A stretch of 64,000 bases of DNA from contig NZ_JAPJDL010000001.1 in the NCBI RefSeq assembly GCF_026242055.1, positions 62,001 through 126,000 on the forward strand, in the 5' to 3' direction. Both the position numbers and the translations under genes were made by a program. The stretch is from Lentzea sp. NEAU-D7. Its GTDB lineage: Bacteria > Actinomycetota > Actinomycetes > Mycobacteriales > Pseudonocardiaceae. Below the pieces are notes generated by a model, which was not told where the DNA came from, ran no database searches, and worked only from the letters and a program-made list of their open reading frames with translations. Positions 1 through 9,461 of the stretch are shown one piece after another. Position 1 is the stretch's first letter; every line of letters begins with the position of its first letter.

Positions 1-2
1 CC

Positions 3-338
3 GACAACGCGGCGGTGCTGACGGTGCTCGGTCTGCTGTTCGGCGTTCCGGTCCTCTACGGCCTGTTCTTCGGCAACGGCCGCGCGGTCGGCGCGGTGCT
101 CACCGGGACCCGCCTCGTCCGCGTCAAGGACGGCCGCCGGATCGGCTTCGCGGCCTGCTGGGCCATGCTCGTGCGCACAGTCCTGTTCCCCGGGCTGCTC
201 ATCGCTCTCACGGTCGGCGGGACGATCATCGACGGTTCGCTCAGCAGGATCAGCATCGACGACAGCGCCACCCGGCGGCTGCGCGCGGCCGGCTTCGTGC
301 GCCTGGACGGGGCCGGCGCGGCCGACCTGCGCCGATGA
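3..338 (+). CDS. RDD-family membrane protein, C-terminal part (5' truncated by window edge)
   Basis: The reading frame is open from the first codon at position 3, so the true start lies outside the window. The visible 111 residues hold two hydrophobic segments (about residues 6-24 and 54-75) joined by a loop with the pattern G-x-LTGTRLVRVKDGRRIGF, followed by an arginine before the second helix. That loop-plus-helix arrangement is typical of the last half of RDD-domain membrane proteins, whose role is mostly unknown (some are linked to ion transport). The tail after the helix is short and polar. Family assignment is moderate because only the C-terminal half is seen. Confidence 0.5.
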   Translation, partial: DNAAVLTVLGLLFGVPVLYGLFFGNGRAVGAVLTGTRLVRVKDGRRIGFAACWAMLVRTVLFPGLLIALTVGGTIIDGSLSRISIDDSATRRLRAAGFVRLDGAGAADLRR

Positions 339-441
339 GATCACCGCGGAACACCTTCGGGTGACACCTCCTTACGGAGTTCAGCACCTGATCAATACCA
401 TCCGGACGCCGTGCCGCCCCGCGAAGTCCGGATGTGAACAA

Positions 442-963
442 GTGGCCCACCTCGCCCAGTCCTGTCGTGTGCTCGGCGTTGCCGCGGCCGCCCTCGTCCC
501 GCTCGCCGCACCTGGTGTGCCGGCACTCGCGGACGCACCTGTCGTGGTGTGCACGACCTCGTCGCACTGGTCGTACTCGCCCGGCGTGGTGTTGACGCCG
601 CGGCCGCTGCGCACGACGGTGCGGGACGAGTACACCTCGTGCACCGGGAGCGTCGCCGCGACCGGCACCAGCGAGTTCGTCGTGGACCGCAGCGCCGGAT
701 GCCTGGAGCCGCTCGCGGCCGTGCCGGAGACCAGGGTCATCACCTGGGCGGACGGCAGCACCAGCACGTTCACCTACACCGTGACCGTCACCTCCGCGCC
801 GGGTGCCGACGTGATCACCAAGATCGGCACGATCACCGGCGGCGTGTTCGCCGGGCGGTCCGCTCAGGCCGTGCAGGCGGCGCCGGCGACCGACCTGCTG
901 CTGTGCCTGTCGGAGGAAGGGATCACGCGGCAGTCCTCACTTGGCACCTTCACGGTCCTCTGA
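442..963 (+). CDS. Small secreted protein of unknown function (4 Cys)
   Basis: No known family was recognised. From the GTG at 442 the product is 173 residues and opens with a good Sec signal peptide (hydrophobic core GVAAAALVPLAAPGV, Ala-rich cleavage region PALADA). An in-frame GTG at 361 would add 27 residues with no signal character, so the later start is preferred. The mature part is Ser/Thr/Val rich, looks beta-stranded, and has four cysteines after cleavage that could form two disulfides. Only 6 bases separate its stop from the next gene, an ATP-grasp protein, and no terminator is visible between them, so they are probably co-transcribed. Function cannot be given. Confidence 0.6.
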   Translation: MAHLAQSCRVLGVAAAALVPLAAPGVPALADAPVVVCTTSSHWSYSPGVVLTPRPLRTTVRDEYTSCTGSVAATGTSEFVVDRSAGCLEPLAAVPETRVITWADGSTSTFTYTVTVTSAPGADVITKIGTITGGVFAGRSAQAVQAAPATDLLLCLSEEGITRQSSLGTFTVL

Positions 964-969
964 CCCGCG

Positions 970-2235
970 GTGCTGACCATCAGCGGCGTACCGTCCGGCG
1001 AGGGCACGGACCTGTTGCGCCGGCACGCTCCCGACCTCACCTGGCAGGACCGGTCCCCGTTCCTCGGCGCTTCGGCCGCACCGGCCATCCCGTGGTTGCG
1101 CCTGGCCCGCCGCGACCACAGAGCGGAGGCGGACGTCCGGCTGCCGGTGCGTCGTCCCGCGCCCCGGGGTGTCGCCGTCAGCTTCGCGCCCGAGGACGGC
1201 CTCGGAGCACACGCCTGGGCGGCCGCGGCGGGACTGCACCTGCTCGCCGCGGACAGCGCCGCGGTGGCCACCGCGGCGGACAAGATCACCTCGCTCGCGT
1301 TGTTCGAACGGGCCGGGGTCGCCACGCCGCGCACGTGGGTGGTGAGGGACGACATCCCCGCCGGCGCAACGGGTTCTCTCGTCGTGCAGCGCAGGGCCAA
1401 CAACCTCACCGGCAAGGGCACGCGCCACGTCACGACGCCGGACCAGCTCGCCGAGGCGCTCAGGGCGTGGAGCGGCGAGACGCTGAGGGTGTCCGCGCAC
1501 GTCGACGGAGTTCCGGTGACGGTGAGCGGGTGCGTCACCCGGCAGGGCACCGTCGTGTCGGCGTTGTCCCACCAACTGGTCGGGATCGCGGAGCTGACGC
1601 CGTACTGGGGCGCGCACTGCGGCAACCAGCTCGTCGCCGACGACGATCTCCCGGCCGGAGCCGCGGCACGCTGCCGCGAGGTGTGCGCGGCCGTGGGGAA
1701 CCAGCTGGCGCAGCTGGGTTTCCTGGGTGCGTTCGGGCTCGACCTCCTCGTCACGCCGGACGCGGCCGTGGTGGCGATCGAGATCAACCCCAGGTTCCAG
1801 ACGGTGGTGTCGCTGGTGCAGGCGCAGGAACGCGCCGCGGGACTGCTCCCCTCCCTCGGCACGCACGTGCTCGCGTCGCTGCTGCCGTCCGTGCCGGTCG
1901 AGGAGGTCCGGGCCCGCTGTCTGAGGCTCAGCCAGCTCGTCGTCACCGCCGGCCGGGCCGGTGTGCTGCGGTCCGTCATCACCTCGGGAGTGCACCGGCT
2001 GGTGCGAGGCCGGTTGCAGCGGCACGGAGAGGGTGATCTCGCGACGTTGCGGCCCGGAGAGGCACTGCTCTGGGCACACGCGCACCCCGGTGACCGCATC
2101 CGGCCGGGCGAGGAACTCGCGTTGCTGCAGTTCCCCGGTCCCGTCGCGCCGGTGTCGGCGAGGCCGGAGCTCTGCGCGCAGGCGCAGGAGTGGATCCGCG
2201 CCGTGCGGCACGCGCTGGTGGTCGAGGATGCCTGA
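970..2235 (+). CDS. ATP-grasp domain protein (carboxylate-amine ligase type)
   Basis: 421 residues from GTG 970. The central part reads as an ATP-grasp fold: the segment ATAADKITSLALFERAGVAT is the usual entry to the fold, the stretch SLVVQRRANNLTGKGTRHV resembles the nucleotide-binding loop, and AIEINPRFQT carries the metal-binding E-x-N motif. ATP-grasp enzymes activate a carboxylate as acyl phosphate and couple it to an amine or thiol; the substrate here is unknown. The N-terminal 100 residues would be the preATP-grasp domain, and the last 80 residues form a biotinyl/carbamoyl-synthetase-like C-terminal part. The stop overlaps the start of the downstream PLP decarboxylase by 8 bases, implying translational coupling and a shared pathway. 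Confidence 0.75.
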   Translation: MLTISGVPSGEGTDLLRRHAPDLTWQDRSPFLGASAAPAIPWLRLARRDHRAEADVRLPVRRPAPRGVAVSFAPEDGLGAHAWAAAAGLHLLAADSAAVATAADKITSLALFERAGVATPRTWVVRDDIPAGATGSLVVQRRANNLTGKGTRHVTTPDQLAEALRAWSGETLRVSAHVDGVPVTVSGCVTRQGTVVSALSHQLVGIAELTPYWGAHCGNQLVADDDLPAGAAARCREVCAAVGNQLAQLGFLGAFGLDLLVTPDAAVVAIEINPRFQTVVSLVQAQERAAGLLPSLGTHVLASLLPSVPVEEVRARCLRLSQLVVTAGRAGVLRSVITSGVHRLVRGRLQRHGEGDLATLRPGEALLWAHAHPGDRIRPGEELALLQFPGPVAPVSARPELCAQAQEWIRAVRHALVVEDA

Positions 2236-3631
2236 CCCCGCGGGATGGCTCGACCTGCCGCCCGACCGGATGCGCGAGCTCGGTCATCAGGTGGTCGACC
2301 TCGTCGTCGACCACCTCACCGGACTGCGCGACCAGCCGGTGCGCACCCCGGCGACGCGGGACGAGCTGCGGCACGTGCTCGACGAACCCGTGCCGGAGCA
2401 GCCCACCGATCCGGGCGCGCTGGTCACGTTCCTGACCGAGGAGGTCCTGCCGCGGTCGCTGCGGCTCGGCCATCCCGGCTGTCTCGCGTTCATCCCCAGC
2501 GCGAACAACTTCCTCGGTGTGCTCGGCGACCTGCTGGCCGCCGGCTTCAACACCTCTCCCGGCGCGTGGCCCGTCGGCGCGGGACCGGCCGCCGTCGAAC
2601 TGGTGACCGCGCGCTGGCTCGCCGCCCTGCTCGGTCTGCCCGAAGGTTCCGGCGGGGTGTTCACGCCCGGTGGCGCACTGGCCAACCTGACCGCGCTCGC
2701 CGCCGCGCGGGACGACCGCCTCGGTCCGGACGCGACGGGCGGGGTGCTCTACTGCTCGGACCAGACCCATCCCGCCGTGCTGCGCGCGTGCCACGTCATC
2801 GGACTGCGGCAGGAGCAGGTGCGGATGCTGCCGGCGATGGACCCGGACGTGGTGCTGCGCGAGGTCCGCGCCGATCGGACGCGGGGCCTGCGCCCGTTCC
2901 TCGTGCTGGCGAACGCGGGCACTACAAGCACCGGCGCGATCGACCCGTTGCCCGGACTCGCGGCGCTGTGCCGTGAAGAACGGCTGTGGCTGCACGTCGA
3001 CGGAGCGCACGGCGCCGCCGCCGCGCTGACCGAACGCGGCCGGAAGGCGTTGCGCGGACTGGACGAAGCCGACTCGGTGGTGATCGATCCGCACAAGTGG
3101 CTCTTCCAGCCCTACGAGATCGGTTGTGTCCTGGTGCGGGACCCCGACGTCCTGCACCGCGCGTTCACCATCGACAGGTTCCGCGCCCAGACGGGCTACC
3201 TGGCCCTCTCGCGGCCCGCAGGCGCCGAGACGAACCTGTCCGACCACGGCGTGCAGTTCACCACGGCGGCCCGCGCGCTGAAACTGTGGTTGTCGCTCAA
3301 GGGTTTCGGCGTGGCGGCGTTCCGCGCGGCCATCGACCACGGACTCGACCAGGCCGACCACGTGGCGGCCCGCGTCCGGGAGATCCCGGAGCTCGACCTC
3401 GTGGCAGGGCCTGCACTGGGGATCGTCTGCCTGAGACACCGCGGCGGGACGGACGACCTGCAGGCCGCCATCTGCCGGGAGGTCAACGAGGACGGCCGGA
3501 TGCTCATCGCGACGACCGCGGTGGACGACGCGCTGGCGTTGCGGCTGTGCACGATCAACCCGCGCACGACGCAGGCCGACCTGGACCTCGTGCTCGACGC
3601 GATCGTGGCCGCCGGGCGGGCGGCGGCCTAG
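2228..3631 (+). CDS. Pyridoxal-phosphate-dependent group II decarboxylase (aromatic-L-amino-acid decarboxylase-like)
   Basis: 467 residues starting at ATG 2228 inside the end of the ATP-grasp gene. The fold-type I decarboxylase signature is clear: HVDGAHG supplies the PLP-stacking His (about H256) and the Asp contacting the pyridine nitrogen (D258), and DPHKWLFQPYE contains the Schiff-base lysine (about K290). FNTSPGAWPVG and FTPGGALANL are further conserved blocks. Length is normal for the AADC/glutamate decarboxylase superfamily. It should remove the alpha-carboxyl of an L-amino acid or derivative; a substrate cannot be read from sequence. With the coupled ATP-grasp gene it suggests a short pathway making an amine and an amide conjugate (inference). 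Its stop overlaps the end of the convergent helicase gene. Confidence 0.85.
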   Translation: MPDPAGWLDLPPDRMRELGHQVVDLVVDHLTGLRDQPVRTPATRDELRHVLDEPVPEQPTDPGALVTFLTEEVLPRSLRLGHPGCLAFIPSANNFLGVLGDLLAAGFNTSPGAWPVGAGPAAVELVTARWLAALLGLPEGSGGVFTPGGALANLTALAAARDDRLGPDATGGVLYCSDQTHPAVLRACHVIGLRQEQVRMLPAMDPDVVLREVRADRTRGLRPFLVLANAGTTSTGAIDPLPGLAALCREERLWLHVDGAHGAAAALTERGRKALRGLDEADSVVIDPHKWLFQPYEIGCVLVRDPDVLHRAFTIDRFRAQTGYLALSRPAGAETNLSDHGVQFTTAARALKLWLSLKGFGVAAFRAAIDHGLDQADHVAARVREIPELDLVAGPALGIVCLRHRGGTDDLQAAICREVNEDGRMLIATTAVDDALALRLCTINPRTTQADLDLVLDAIVAAGRAAA

Positions 3632-5805
3632 AGACCGAGGCGCTGCTGCTCGGCCTGCACCACTCGCTGCTCCACCGACACCGCTGAGTCCAGCGCGTTC
3701 GCGTGCGAGTGCTTCGTGTCGCTTTCGCGCGCGTAATGGTCGAACAGCAGGGTCTTGTGGTCGCGGATCTCCTGCACCCGCGCGTCCACGCTGTCCTTGA
3801 CCAGCAGCCGGTGCACGTGGACCTTGCGGACCTGGCCCATCCGGTGGCACCGGGCGATCGCCTGGTCCTCCGTGCTCGGCTTCCACTGCGGCTCGGCGAT
3901 GATCACCACGGACGCGGCCTGGATGTTGAGGCCCACGCCGCCCGCCTCGATCTGGGCCACCAGCACCGCGTGGTCCTCGCACGCCGTGAAGTCGTCCACC
4001 AGCTGCTGACGGCCCTGCGCCGACGTCGCGCCGGTCAGGGGGCCGAAAACCTCGACGTGGTCCGCGACCGCGTCCAGCACGTCGTGGAAGTACGAGAACA
4101 CCACGACCTTCCAGCCGTTGTCCCTCGACTCCTCGATGATCTCCAGCAGCCGCTCCAGCTTCGCCGAGCCGCGGGGCGTGCCCGGTGCGAAGGCGGCGCG
4201 GCGCATCGCCATCAGGTTCCCCTCGCGCACCGCGTCCAGGTACGCGGCCCGGTCCTGCTTGCCGAACTCGACCCAGTCCTCCACCTCGAGCAGCTCCGGC
4301 AGCTCGCCCAGCACGTCCTCCTGGTTGCGCCGCAGGTACACCGGTGCGACGACGCGGCGGAAGGCCTTCGCCCCCACCACGGCGTCGGTGGCGCCCGTGC
4401 GGGCCGCGACACCCGGCTGGAGGTAGGCGACCAGGGTGCGGAACTCCTCGACGCGGTTCTCCATCGGCGTGCCGGTGAGGAGCACCGCCCGTTCCGCGCG
4501 CTGCACGATCGCGTTGACCGCCTGGGAGCGTTGCGTGTCCGGGTTCTTCACGTAGTGCGCCTCGTCGACCACGACCAGAGCCGGGCGGAACCTCTTCGGC
4601 AGCACCAGTTTCGGCAGCGTGCCGAACGTCGTCACGCCGACGCCGCCCTGCGCCAGCCAGGTGCCGACCGCGCCGTCGCGGCCCGCGCCGTGCATCCGGT
4701 GCGGCACCAGGTCGCTGTGCCGGGCGATCTCGTTGACCCAGTTGACGACGACGCTCGCCGGGCAGACCACCAGGAAGCCCTTGCGTCCGCCGGCGGCGAG
4801 GCTCGCCATCACCGCGATGGCCTCGATCGTCTTGCCCAGCCCCATCTCGTCGCCGATGATGACGCGTTTGCGGGCCAGCGCGAACTTGGCCCCGAACACC
4901 TGGTAGCCGCGCAGCGCCACCTTCAGCAGGCTGGTGTCCAGCGCGGTCGCGTCGACCTCGTGCTCGATGTCGGCCGGGACGAAACCCTTGGCGGCACTGC
5001 GATCCGGGACCGCGTCGGCACCCGCGAGGTCGGCGAGGAGCGTGTTGTAGGCGGCCGCGTCGAGCTCGTAGTCGCGCCACAGCGCGCGGTGGTCCAGGTC
5101 CGGCACGCGCAGCTGCGTGCCCACCGCGCGCAACGCCGCCACGTCGCGACTGGCCAGCAGTGCCTCGAGCCGGCCGAGCGAGTCGAGGGCGGCCCTCCGG
5201 TTCTTCCTCAGCGAGAAGAACATCCGCACCCGGCTCCAGGCACGGGACGCGGCGCGCACGTCGGCGTCGACCCTGCCCAGCACGTCGTCGAGCGGCTCGC
5301 GCAGCGGGGCGACGAGCTGGTTCGCCCTGCGCAGCTTGGACATCAGCTGCAGCAGCTCGGTCTGGGCGCGGTCGGCGCGGTCGGGGTTCAGCCGGACCGT
5401 CGTCTCGCGCGCGAGGCCGTCGACGACGGCACGGGCGACCCGCACGATCTGCTCGGCGGACTGCCTGCCGACCCCGGGGACGCCGTCGAGTTGTTCCGGC
5501 CGCGCCTGCGCGACGTCGGCGACCGTCCGGTACCCGGCGGCCTTCAGCTGGCTCAGCCGCAGGTTCGCTTTCGTGTCCCGCAGCTTGTCCACCGGCATGG
5601 CGCGGAGCCGCTCGGCCACCAGCGAGTCCCGGACCGCCTGGTACTGCGCGGCGGCGAGCGCCAGCAACCGGTCCGGTTCTCCGCGCACCCCAGCGGCCTC
5701 GGCGCGGAACGCCTCCGCGGCGGCCAGCACCGCGCGGGCATGCCCACCGACCTTCGACGAGTCGTCCACCCAGGTCCTTCCGTCAGGCGGTCCGAGAGTA
5801 CCCAA
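3628..5805 (-). CDS. SNF2-family DEAD/DEAH ATPase with N-terminal helix-hairpin-helix
   Basis: 725 residues. The first 300 residues hold a helix-hairpin-helix (VPGVGRQSAEQI, about residue 105) of the kind that binds DNA backbone. The helicase core follows: motif I DEMGLGKT (about 316), motif II VVDEAHYVKN (about 410), motif III LLTGTPMEN, then the C-terminal RecA lobe with IEAGGVGLNIQAA and motif VI QAIARCHRMGQ. These are SNF2-like double-stranded DNA translocase motifs; such proteins remodel protein-DNA complexes rather than unwind DNA. HhH-SNF2 proteins are widespread in actinobacteria and poorly studied. It stands alone on this strand and its 3' end overlaps the decarboxylase stop by 4 bases. 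Confidence 0.85.
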   Translation of the reverse strand: MGTLGPPDGRTWVDDSSKVGGHARAVLAAAEAFRAEAAGVRGEPDRLLALAAAQYQAVRDSLVAERLRAMPVDKLRDTKANLRLSQLKAAGYRTVADVAQARPEQLDGVPGVGRQSAEQIVRVARAVVDGLARETTVRLNPDRADRAQTELLQLMSKLRRANQLVAPLREPLDDVLGRVDADVRAASRAWSRVRMFFSLRKNRRAALDSLGRLEALLASRDVAALRAVGTQLRVPDLDHRALWRDYELDAAAYNTLLADLAGADAVPDRSAAKGFVPADIEHEVDATALDTSLLKVALRGYQVFGAKFALARKRVIIGDEMGLGKTIEAIAVMASLAAGGRKGFLVVCPASVVVNWVNEIARHSDLVPHRMHGAGRDGAVGTWLAQGGVGVTTFGTLPKLVLPKRFRPALVVVDEAHYVKNPDTQRSQAVNAIVQRAERAVLLTGTPMENRVEEFRTLVAYLQPGVAARTGATDAVVGAKAFRRVVAPVYLRRNQEDVLGELPELLEVEDWVEFGKQDRAAYLDAVREGNLMAMRRAAFAPGTPRGSAKLERLLEIIEESRDNGWKVVVFSYFHDVLDAVADHVEVFGPLTGATSAQGRQQLVDDFTACEDHAVLVAQIEAGGVGLNIQAASVVIIAEPQWKPSTEDQAIARCHRMGQVRKVHVHRLLVKDSVDARVQEIRDHKTLLFDHYARESDTKHSHANALDSAVSVEQRVVQAEQQRLGL

Positions 5806-5940
5806 ACCGGACCTGACGCCGGTGGCCGAGTGGGTGGACGACTCGATCCGGCGGGTGGCGTCACCGGACGACCGGGCCGGCCTCGCCGAGGGAACCGCCG
5901 GCCAGTGCAGGCCCGCGGCGCGGCCACCGGCCGGGCCACG

Positions 5941-7710
5941 TCACCGCGCGGTGCCGGAGCCGAGGCCGGCCGAGCCGAGCGCACCCGCCGTGTACGCCTC
6001 CCGGCATCCCGCGCGCAGCAGCTTGCCGCTGGAGCTGCGCGGCAGCGATCCGGGCGGGACCACCACCACGTCGTCGGCCCGCACGCCGTGTCCGGTGTGG
6101 ACGGTCCGCCGCACCGCCATCGCGATCTCCTCCGGGTCGGCCTGGCCGAGCACCTCCACCAGCACGACGACCTTCTCCCGCTGCCCGTCGTCGACGCCGA
6201 GCACGCAGCACGCGAGCACGGCGGGATGCGCGGTCTCCGCGGTCGCCTCCAGGTCGTGCGGGTGGTGGTTCGCGCCGGCGATGATGATCACCTCCTTGGC
6301 CCTGCCGGTGACGAACAGCTCGCCGTCCCAGCGGAAGCCGGTGTCGCCGGTGCGCAGGAACGTGCCGCGCCTGCCGGGCAGCTCGGCGTGGAACACCTCG
6401 TCCGGCCGGTTCCAGTACCCGGTCCCCACGCTCGGGCCCTGCACGAAGATCTCGCCGGCCTCGCCTTCCGCGCACTCCTGCAGCGTGCCGGGATCGGCCA
6501 CCACCAGCGTGATCGACGGCGGGACCGGACCGCAGCCCACCAGCCGCCGCCCGCCCGGCGGGTCGACCGGCCGGGCCCGTCCCCTGGTCAGGGTGTCGGC
6601 GTCGCAGCGCAGCACCACGGGCCCTTCGCCGACCACCGCGCTGGTGACCATCACGGTGGACTCCGCGAGGCCGTAGCCGGGCACGAGCGTGCCCCTGCGC
6701 AGGCCGCTGGGCGCGAACACCTCGCAGAACCGGTCGAGCGTCTCGGCCCTGACCGGCTCGCCGCCGATGAGCGCCATCTCCCAGCCGCTCAGGTCGAGGC
6801 CCGCCATCTGGACCTCGGAGATGCGCCGCACGCACAGGTCCAGCGCGAAGTTGGGCGCGCAGCTGTCCGCCCTGCCGAGCTGCGAGATCAGCCGCAGCCA
6901 GCTGACCGGGCTGCGGACGAACACCCCGGCCGGGAACAGCAATGCCGAGCGTCCTGCGTAGAGCGGATCGAGCACGCCTCCGATCAGGCCCATGTTGTAG
7001 TGCGACGGCAGCCACGACACGCTCGGCGGGCGGGGCAGCCCTTCCTCGTCGGACGGGCGGTACAGGTTGTCGTGGATCAGCGCGAGGTTGTGCAGGACGT
7101 TGCCGTGGGTCAGCGTCACGCCCTTGGGCTCGCCGGTCGATCCGGAGGAGTACTGCAGGTAGGCCGGCGAGTTGATGCCGATGCCGGGAGGCCTCCACCG
7201 CTCCGCGAGCGCCGGGTCCGTCTCGTCGACCGAGACCCGCACCAGCCCGGCGAGCGCCGGGGACTCCTCGACCACCGCGAGGCACTTGGCGAAGGTGAGA
7301 CCGGTCGACAGCAGCAGTTCGGGCCCGCAGCTCGCGACGATCGACTCGATCCTGCCCACCTTCAGGCTCGTGCGGGTGCCGTCGAGCGGCGCGACCGGCA
7401 CCGCGATCAGCCCGGCGTAGAGGCAGCCGAGGAACGCGATGTGGAAGTCCAGGCCGGGCTCGAAGCACAGCAGCGCGCGGGTGCCGCGGGGCGCGAGCTC
7501 GGTGAGCTGCGCTGCCAGCGCCCGTGCCCGGCGGTCGAGGTCGGCCAGGGTCAGCGCCTCCCACTCCGTCCGCCCGTCGGCGTAGAAGGAGTACGCGCGC
7601 ATGTCGGGCTCGGCGGCGGCGCGGTCGCGGCACAGGTCGACCAGCGTGGTGATCTTGCGCCGGACGCCCGCGACGCCCTTCGGCAGCCGAACCCCGTTGC
7701 GGATGTGCAT
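5941..7710 (-). CDS. Fatty acyl-AMP ligase (FAAL), second of a tandem pair
   Basis: 589 residues from ATG 7710. The adenylating core shows the P-loop LQYSSGSTGEPKGV (185-198), SWLPSHYNMGLIGG (232-245), the A5-type motif GYGLAES, RTGDTGF, and the catalytic C-terminal lysine in SSSGK (K563). SWLP-x4-MGLIGG and GANHHPHDLEATAE match FAALs, which load acyl-AMP onto ACPs, more than CoA ligases. The usual HDMGL is YNMGL here, so the conserved His-Asp pair is Tyr-Asn; the partner gene keeps HDMGL. The ATG overlaps the upstream ligase stop in a TGATG junction, so translation is coupled. No acyl carrier protein gene is in the window. Confidence 0.8.
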   Translation of the reverse strand: MHIRNGVRLPKGVAGVRRKITTLVDLCRDRAAAEPDMRAYSFYADGRTEWEALTLADLDRRARALAAQLTELAPRGTRALLCFEPGLDFHIAFLGCLYAGLIAVPVAPLDGTRTSLKVGRIESIVASCGPELLLSTGLTFAKCLAVVEESPALAGLVRVSVDETDPALAERWRPPGIGINSPAYLQYSSGSTGEPKGVTLTHGNVLHNLALIHDNLYRPSDEEGLPRPPSVSWLPSHYNMGLIGGVLDPLYAGRSALLFPAGVFVRSPVSWLRLISQLGRADSCAPNFALDLCVRRISEVQMAGLDLSGWEMALIGGEPVRAETLDRFCEVFAPSGLRRGTLVPGYGLAESTVMVTSAVVGEGPVVLRCDADTLTRGRARPVDPPGGRRLVGCGPVPPSITLVVADPGTLQECAEGEAGEIFVQGPSVGTGYWNRPDEVFHAELPGRRGTFLRTGDTGFRWDGELFVTGRAKEVIIIAGANHHPHDLEATAETAHPAVLACCVLGVDDGQREKVVVLVEVLGQADPEEIAMAVRRTVHTGHGVRADDVVVVPPGSLPRSSSGKLLRAGCREAYTAGALGSAGLGSGTAR

Positions 7711-9392
7711 CACTCGTCTCCCAGCATGAGCGAACGACAGGCGGCCCGGCGCAGCTTCCCGCTCGTGGTGAGCGGCAAGGTGCCGGGTGAGAGCAGCGCG
7801 ACCCGGTTGAGCACCACCCCGTTCTCCGCGTGCACCGTGACGGAGACGGCGTGCCGGATCTCGTCCTGGGACGTGCCGCGGTACCGGTGGTCGACCTCGG
7901 CGAACACCACGACCTGGGTGCCGTCCATCACCGCGCACGCCGTCCGCACCGCGTCGTGGCTCGCCACCACCGTCGCCTCGATGTCGTACGGGTAGAGCTG
8001 GCGGCCGTCGACCTCCAGCAGGTCCGGGATCCGGCAGGTGACGAAGAGCTGGCCCTCCGACAGGAAGCCCAGGTTCCCGGTGCGCAGGAACCGGCGATCG
8101 CCCACCTGCGCGCGGAAGGTGCGTTCGGTGCCGGCGGGGTCGTTCCAGTACCCGGCGCCGATGCTCGGCCCGGACACCAGGATCTCGCCGACCTCACCGG
8201 GCCCGAGCGGCGCGCGGGTCTCCGGGTCCGCGATCACCACGTCCAGCGACGGGTCCGGCTCGCCGCATCCGACCAGACTCCGCGCACCGGCACCGCTCGA
8301 CGCGCGCTCGACCCGGCCGCGTTCCAGTGCGGCCGAGTCGAACGGGCGCACCACCGGTTGTCCCTCCAGCGGGCCGCCGCTGATCAGCACGGTCGACTCG
8401 GCCATGCCGTAGCTGGGGAAGAACGCCTCGCGGCGGAACCCGCACGGGGCGAACCGCGCCGCGAACCGGTCGATCGTGGACGCGCGCAGCGGCTCGTCGC
8501 TGATCGCGGCGATGCGCCAGCGGCTCAGGTCGAGGTCGTCGCGCTGGTCGTCGGTCACCCGGCGCAGGCACAACTCGTAGCCGAGGCTGGGCGCTGCGGC
8601 GATCTCCGCGCCGTAGCGGGAGATCGCCCGCAGCCAGTTGGCCGGCACCCGCGCGAAGGACTGCGCGGACATCAGCACCGACAGCTGACCGAGGAAGAGC
8701 GGTTGCAGGACACCGCCGACGAGCCCCATGTCGTGGAACACCGGCAGCCAGGACACGGTCGGCGCGAGCCGCCCGTAGTCCTCGTCCGGTCGTGAGCCGC
8801 CCCGGACGATGAGGTCGAGGTTGTGCAGCACGCCCTCGTGGGTCAGCACCACGCCCTTGGGCCTGCCCGTGGTGCCGGAGGTGTACTGCAGGTAGGCGAT
8901 CTCGCTCCGCACGTCCGGCTCGCACCACTCGGACTCGCCGTCCGTGACGGAGTCCGTGGCGAGCGGGATCACCAGGCTGTCGCCGAGCACCGCCTGCACA
9001 CCCGCGATCATGTCCGATGTGGACAGCAGGAGCGCGGGGTCGCAGTCGTCCGCGATGGCGAGCAACCGGGTGTGCCGGGCGTCGCCTGCCGCGCGGCGCA
9101 CCGGAGGGGCCGGCACGGCGATGATCCCCGCGTACAGGCAACCGAGGAACGCCGCCACGAACTCGAGTCCAGGTGGATGGCACAGCAGGGCGCGCGATCC
9201 CGGCGTCGCGAGCGATCGCAACCGCACGGCGATCGCGCGTGCCCGGCGATCCAGCTCTCCGTAGGTGAGAGAGGCCGATTCCACGACACCGCTCTCCAGG
9301 AACACGAACGCCCGTTCCTCGCTTCTGCTCACCGCGTTCCTGCGGCACAGTTCCGCCAGGTTGGCCACGTCCGCAGCCGTTTCCGCTGACAC
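7710..9392 (-). CDS. Fatty acyl-AMP ligase (FAAL), first of a tandem pair
   Basis: 560 residues. The order of motifs is that of a long-chain acyl adenylating enzyme: P-loop LQYTSGTTGRPKGV (168-181), SWLPVFHDMGLVGG (214-227, canonical FAAL wording), PSYGMAES, LRTGNLGF and the adenylation lysine in TTSGK (K546). FAALs form acyl-AMP from a fatty acid and ATP and pass it to a carrier protein. It is the promoter-proximal gene of a two-gene unit and is divergent from a ketoacyl-ACP synthase across a 142-bp region with a perfect 14-bp inverted repeat. The pair shares overall layout but is clearly diverged, so it is probably an old duplication with distinct chain or carrier preference (inference). 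Confidence 0.85.
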   Translation of the reverse strand: MSAETAADVANLAELCRRNAVSRSEERAFVFLESGVVESASLTYGELDRRARAIAVRLRSLATPGSRALLCHPPGLEFVAAFLGCLYAGIIAVPAPPVRRAAGDARHTRLLAIADDCDPALLLSTSDMIAGVQAVLGDSLVIPLATDSVTDGESEWCEPDVRSEIAYLQYTSGTTGRPKGVVLTHEGVLHNLDLIVRGGSRPDEDYGRLAPTVSWLPVFHDMGLVGGVLQPLFLGQLSVLMSAQSFARVPANWLRAISRYGAEIAAAPSLGYELCLRRVTDDQRDDLDLSRWRIAAISDEPLRASTIDRFAARFAPCGFRREAFFPSYGMAESTVLISGGPLEGQPVVRPFDSAALERGRVERASSGAGARSLVGCGEPDPSLDVVIADPETRAPLGPGEVGEILVSGPSIGAGYWNDPAGTERTFRAQVGDRRFLRTGNLGFLSEGQLFVTCRIPDLLEVDGRQLYPYDIEATVVASHDAVRTACAVMDGTQVVVFAEVDHRYRGTSQDEIRHAVSVTVHAENGVVLNRVALLSPGTLPLTTSGKLRRAACRSLMLGDE

Positions 9393-9461
9393 CGCGCATC
9401 AACTCCCGTCCCGGTTTTCCTTGCGGTGCGGACGTTACGGAGATCAGGCGGCGCCGTAATC

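Noticed and set aside
398..426. CCATCC-N17-GCGAAG before the secreted protein at 442 as a SigK-type promoter
   Set aside because: The spacer is two bases longer than in the two good copies, the -10 is weak, and the predicted start would leave almost no leader before the chosen GTG.
1979..5080. Minus-strand frame of about 1030 codons
   Set aside because: Runs across the decarboxylase (other strand) and out of frame through the helicase; composition is that of a shadow frame.
3703..7995. Very long plus-strand open frame (over 1400 codons)
   Set aside because: It is antisense to the SNF2 helicase and FAAL genes, is Arg/His/Gln-rich with no domain, and arises from GC-rich third-position bias.
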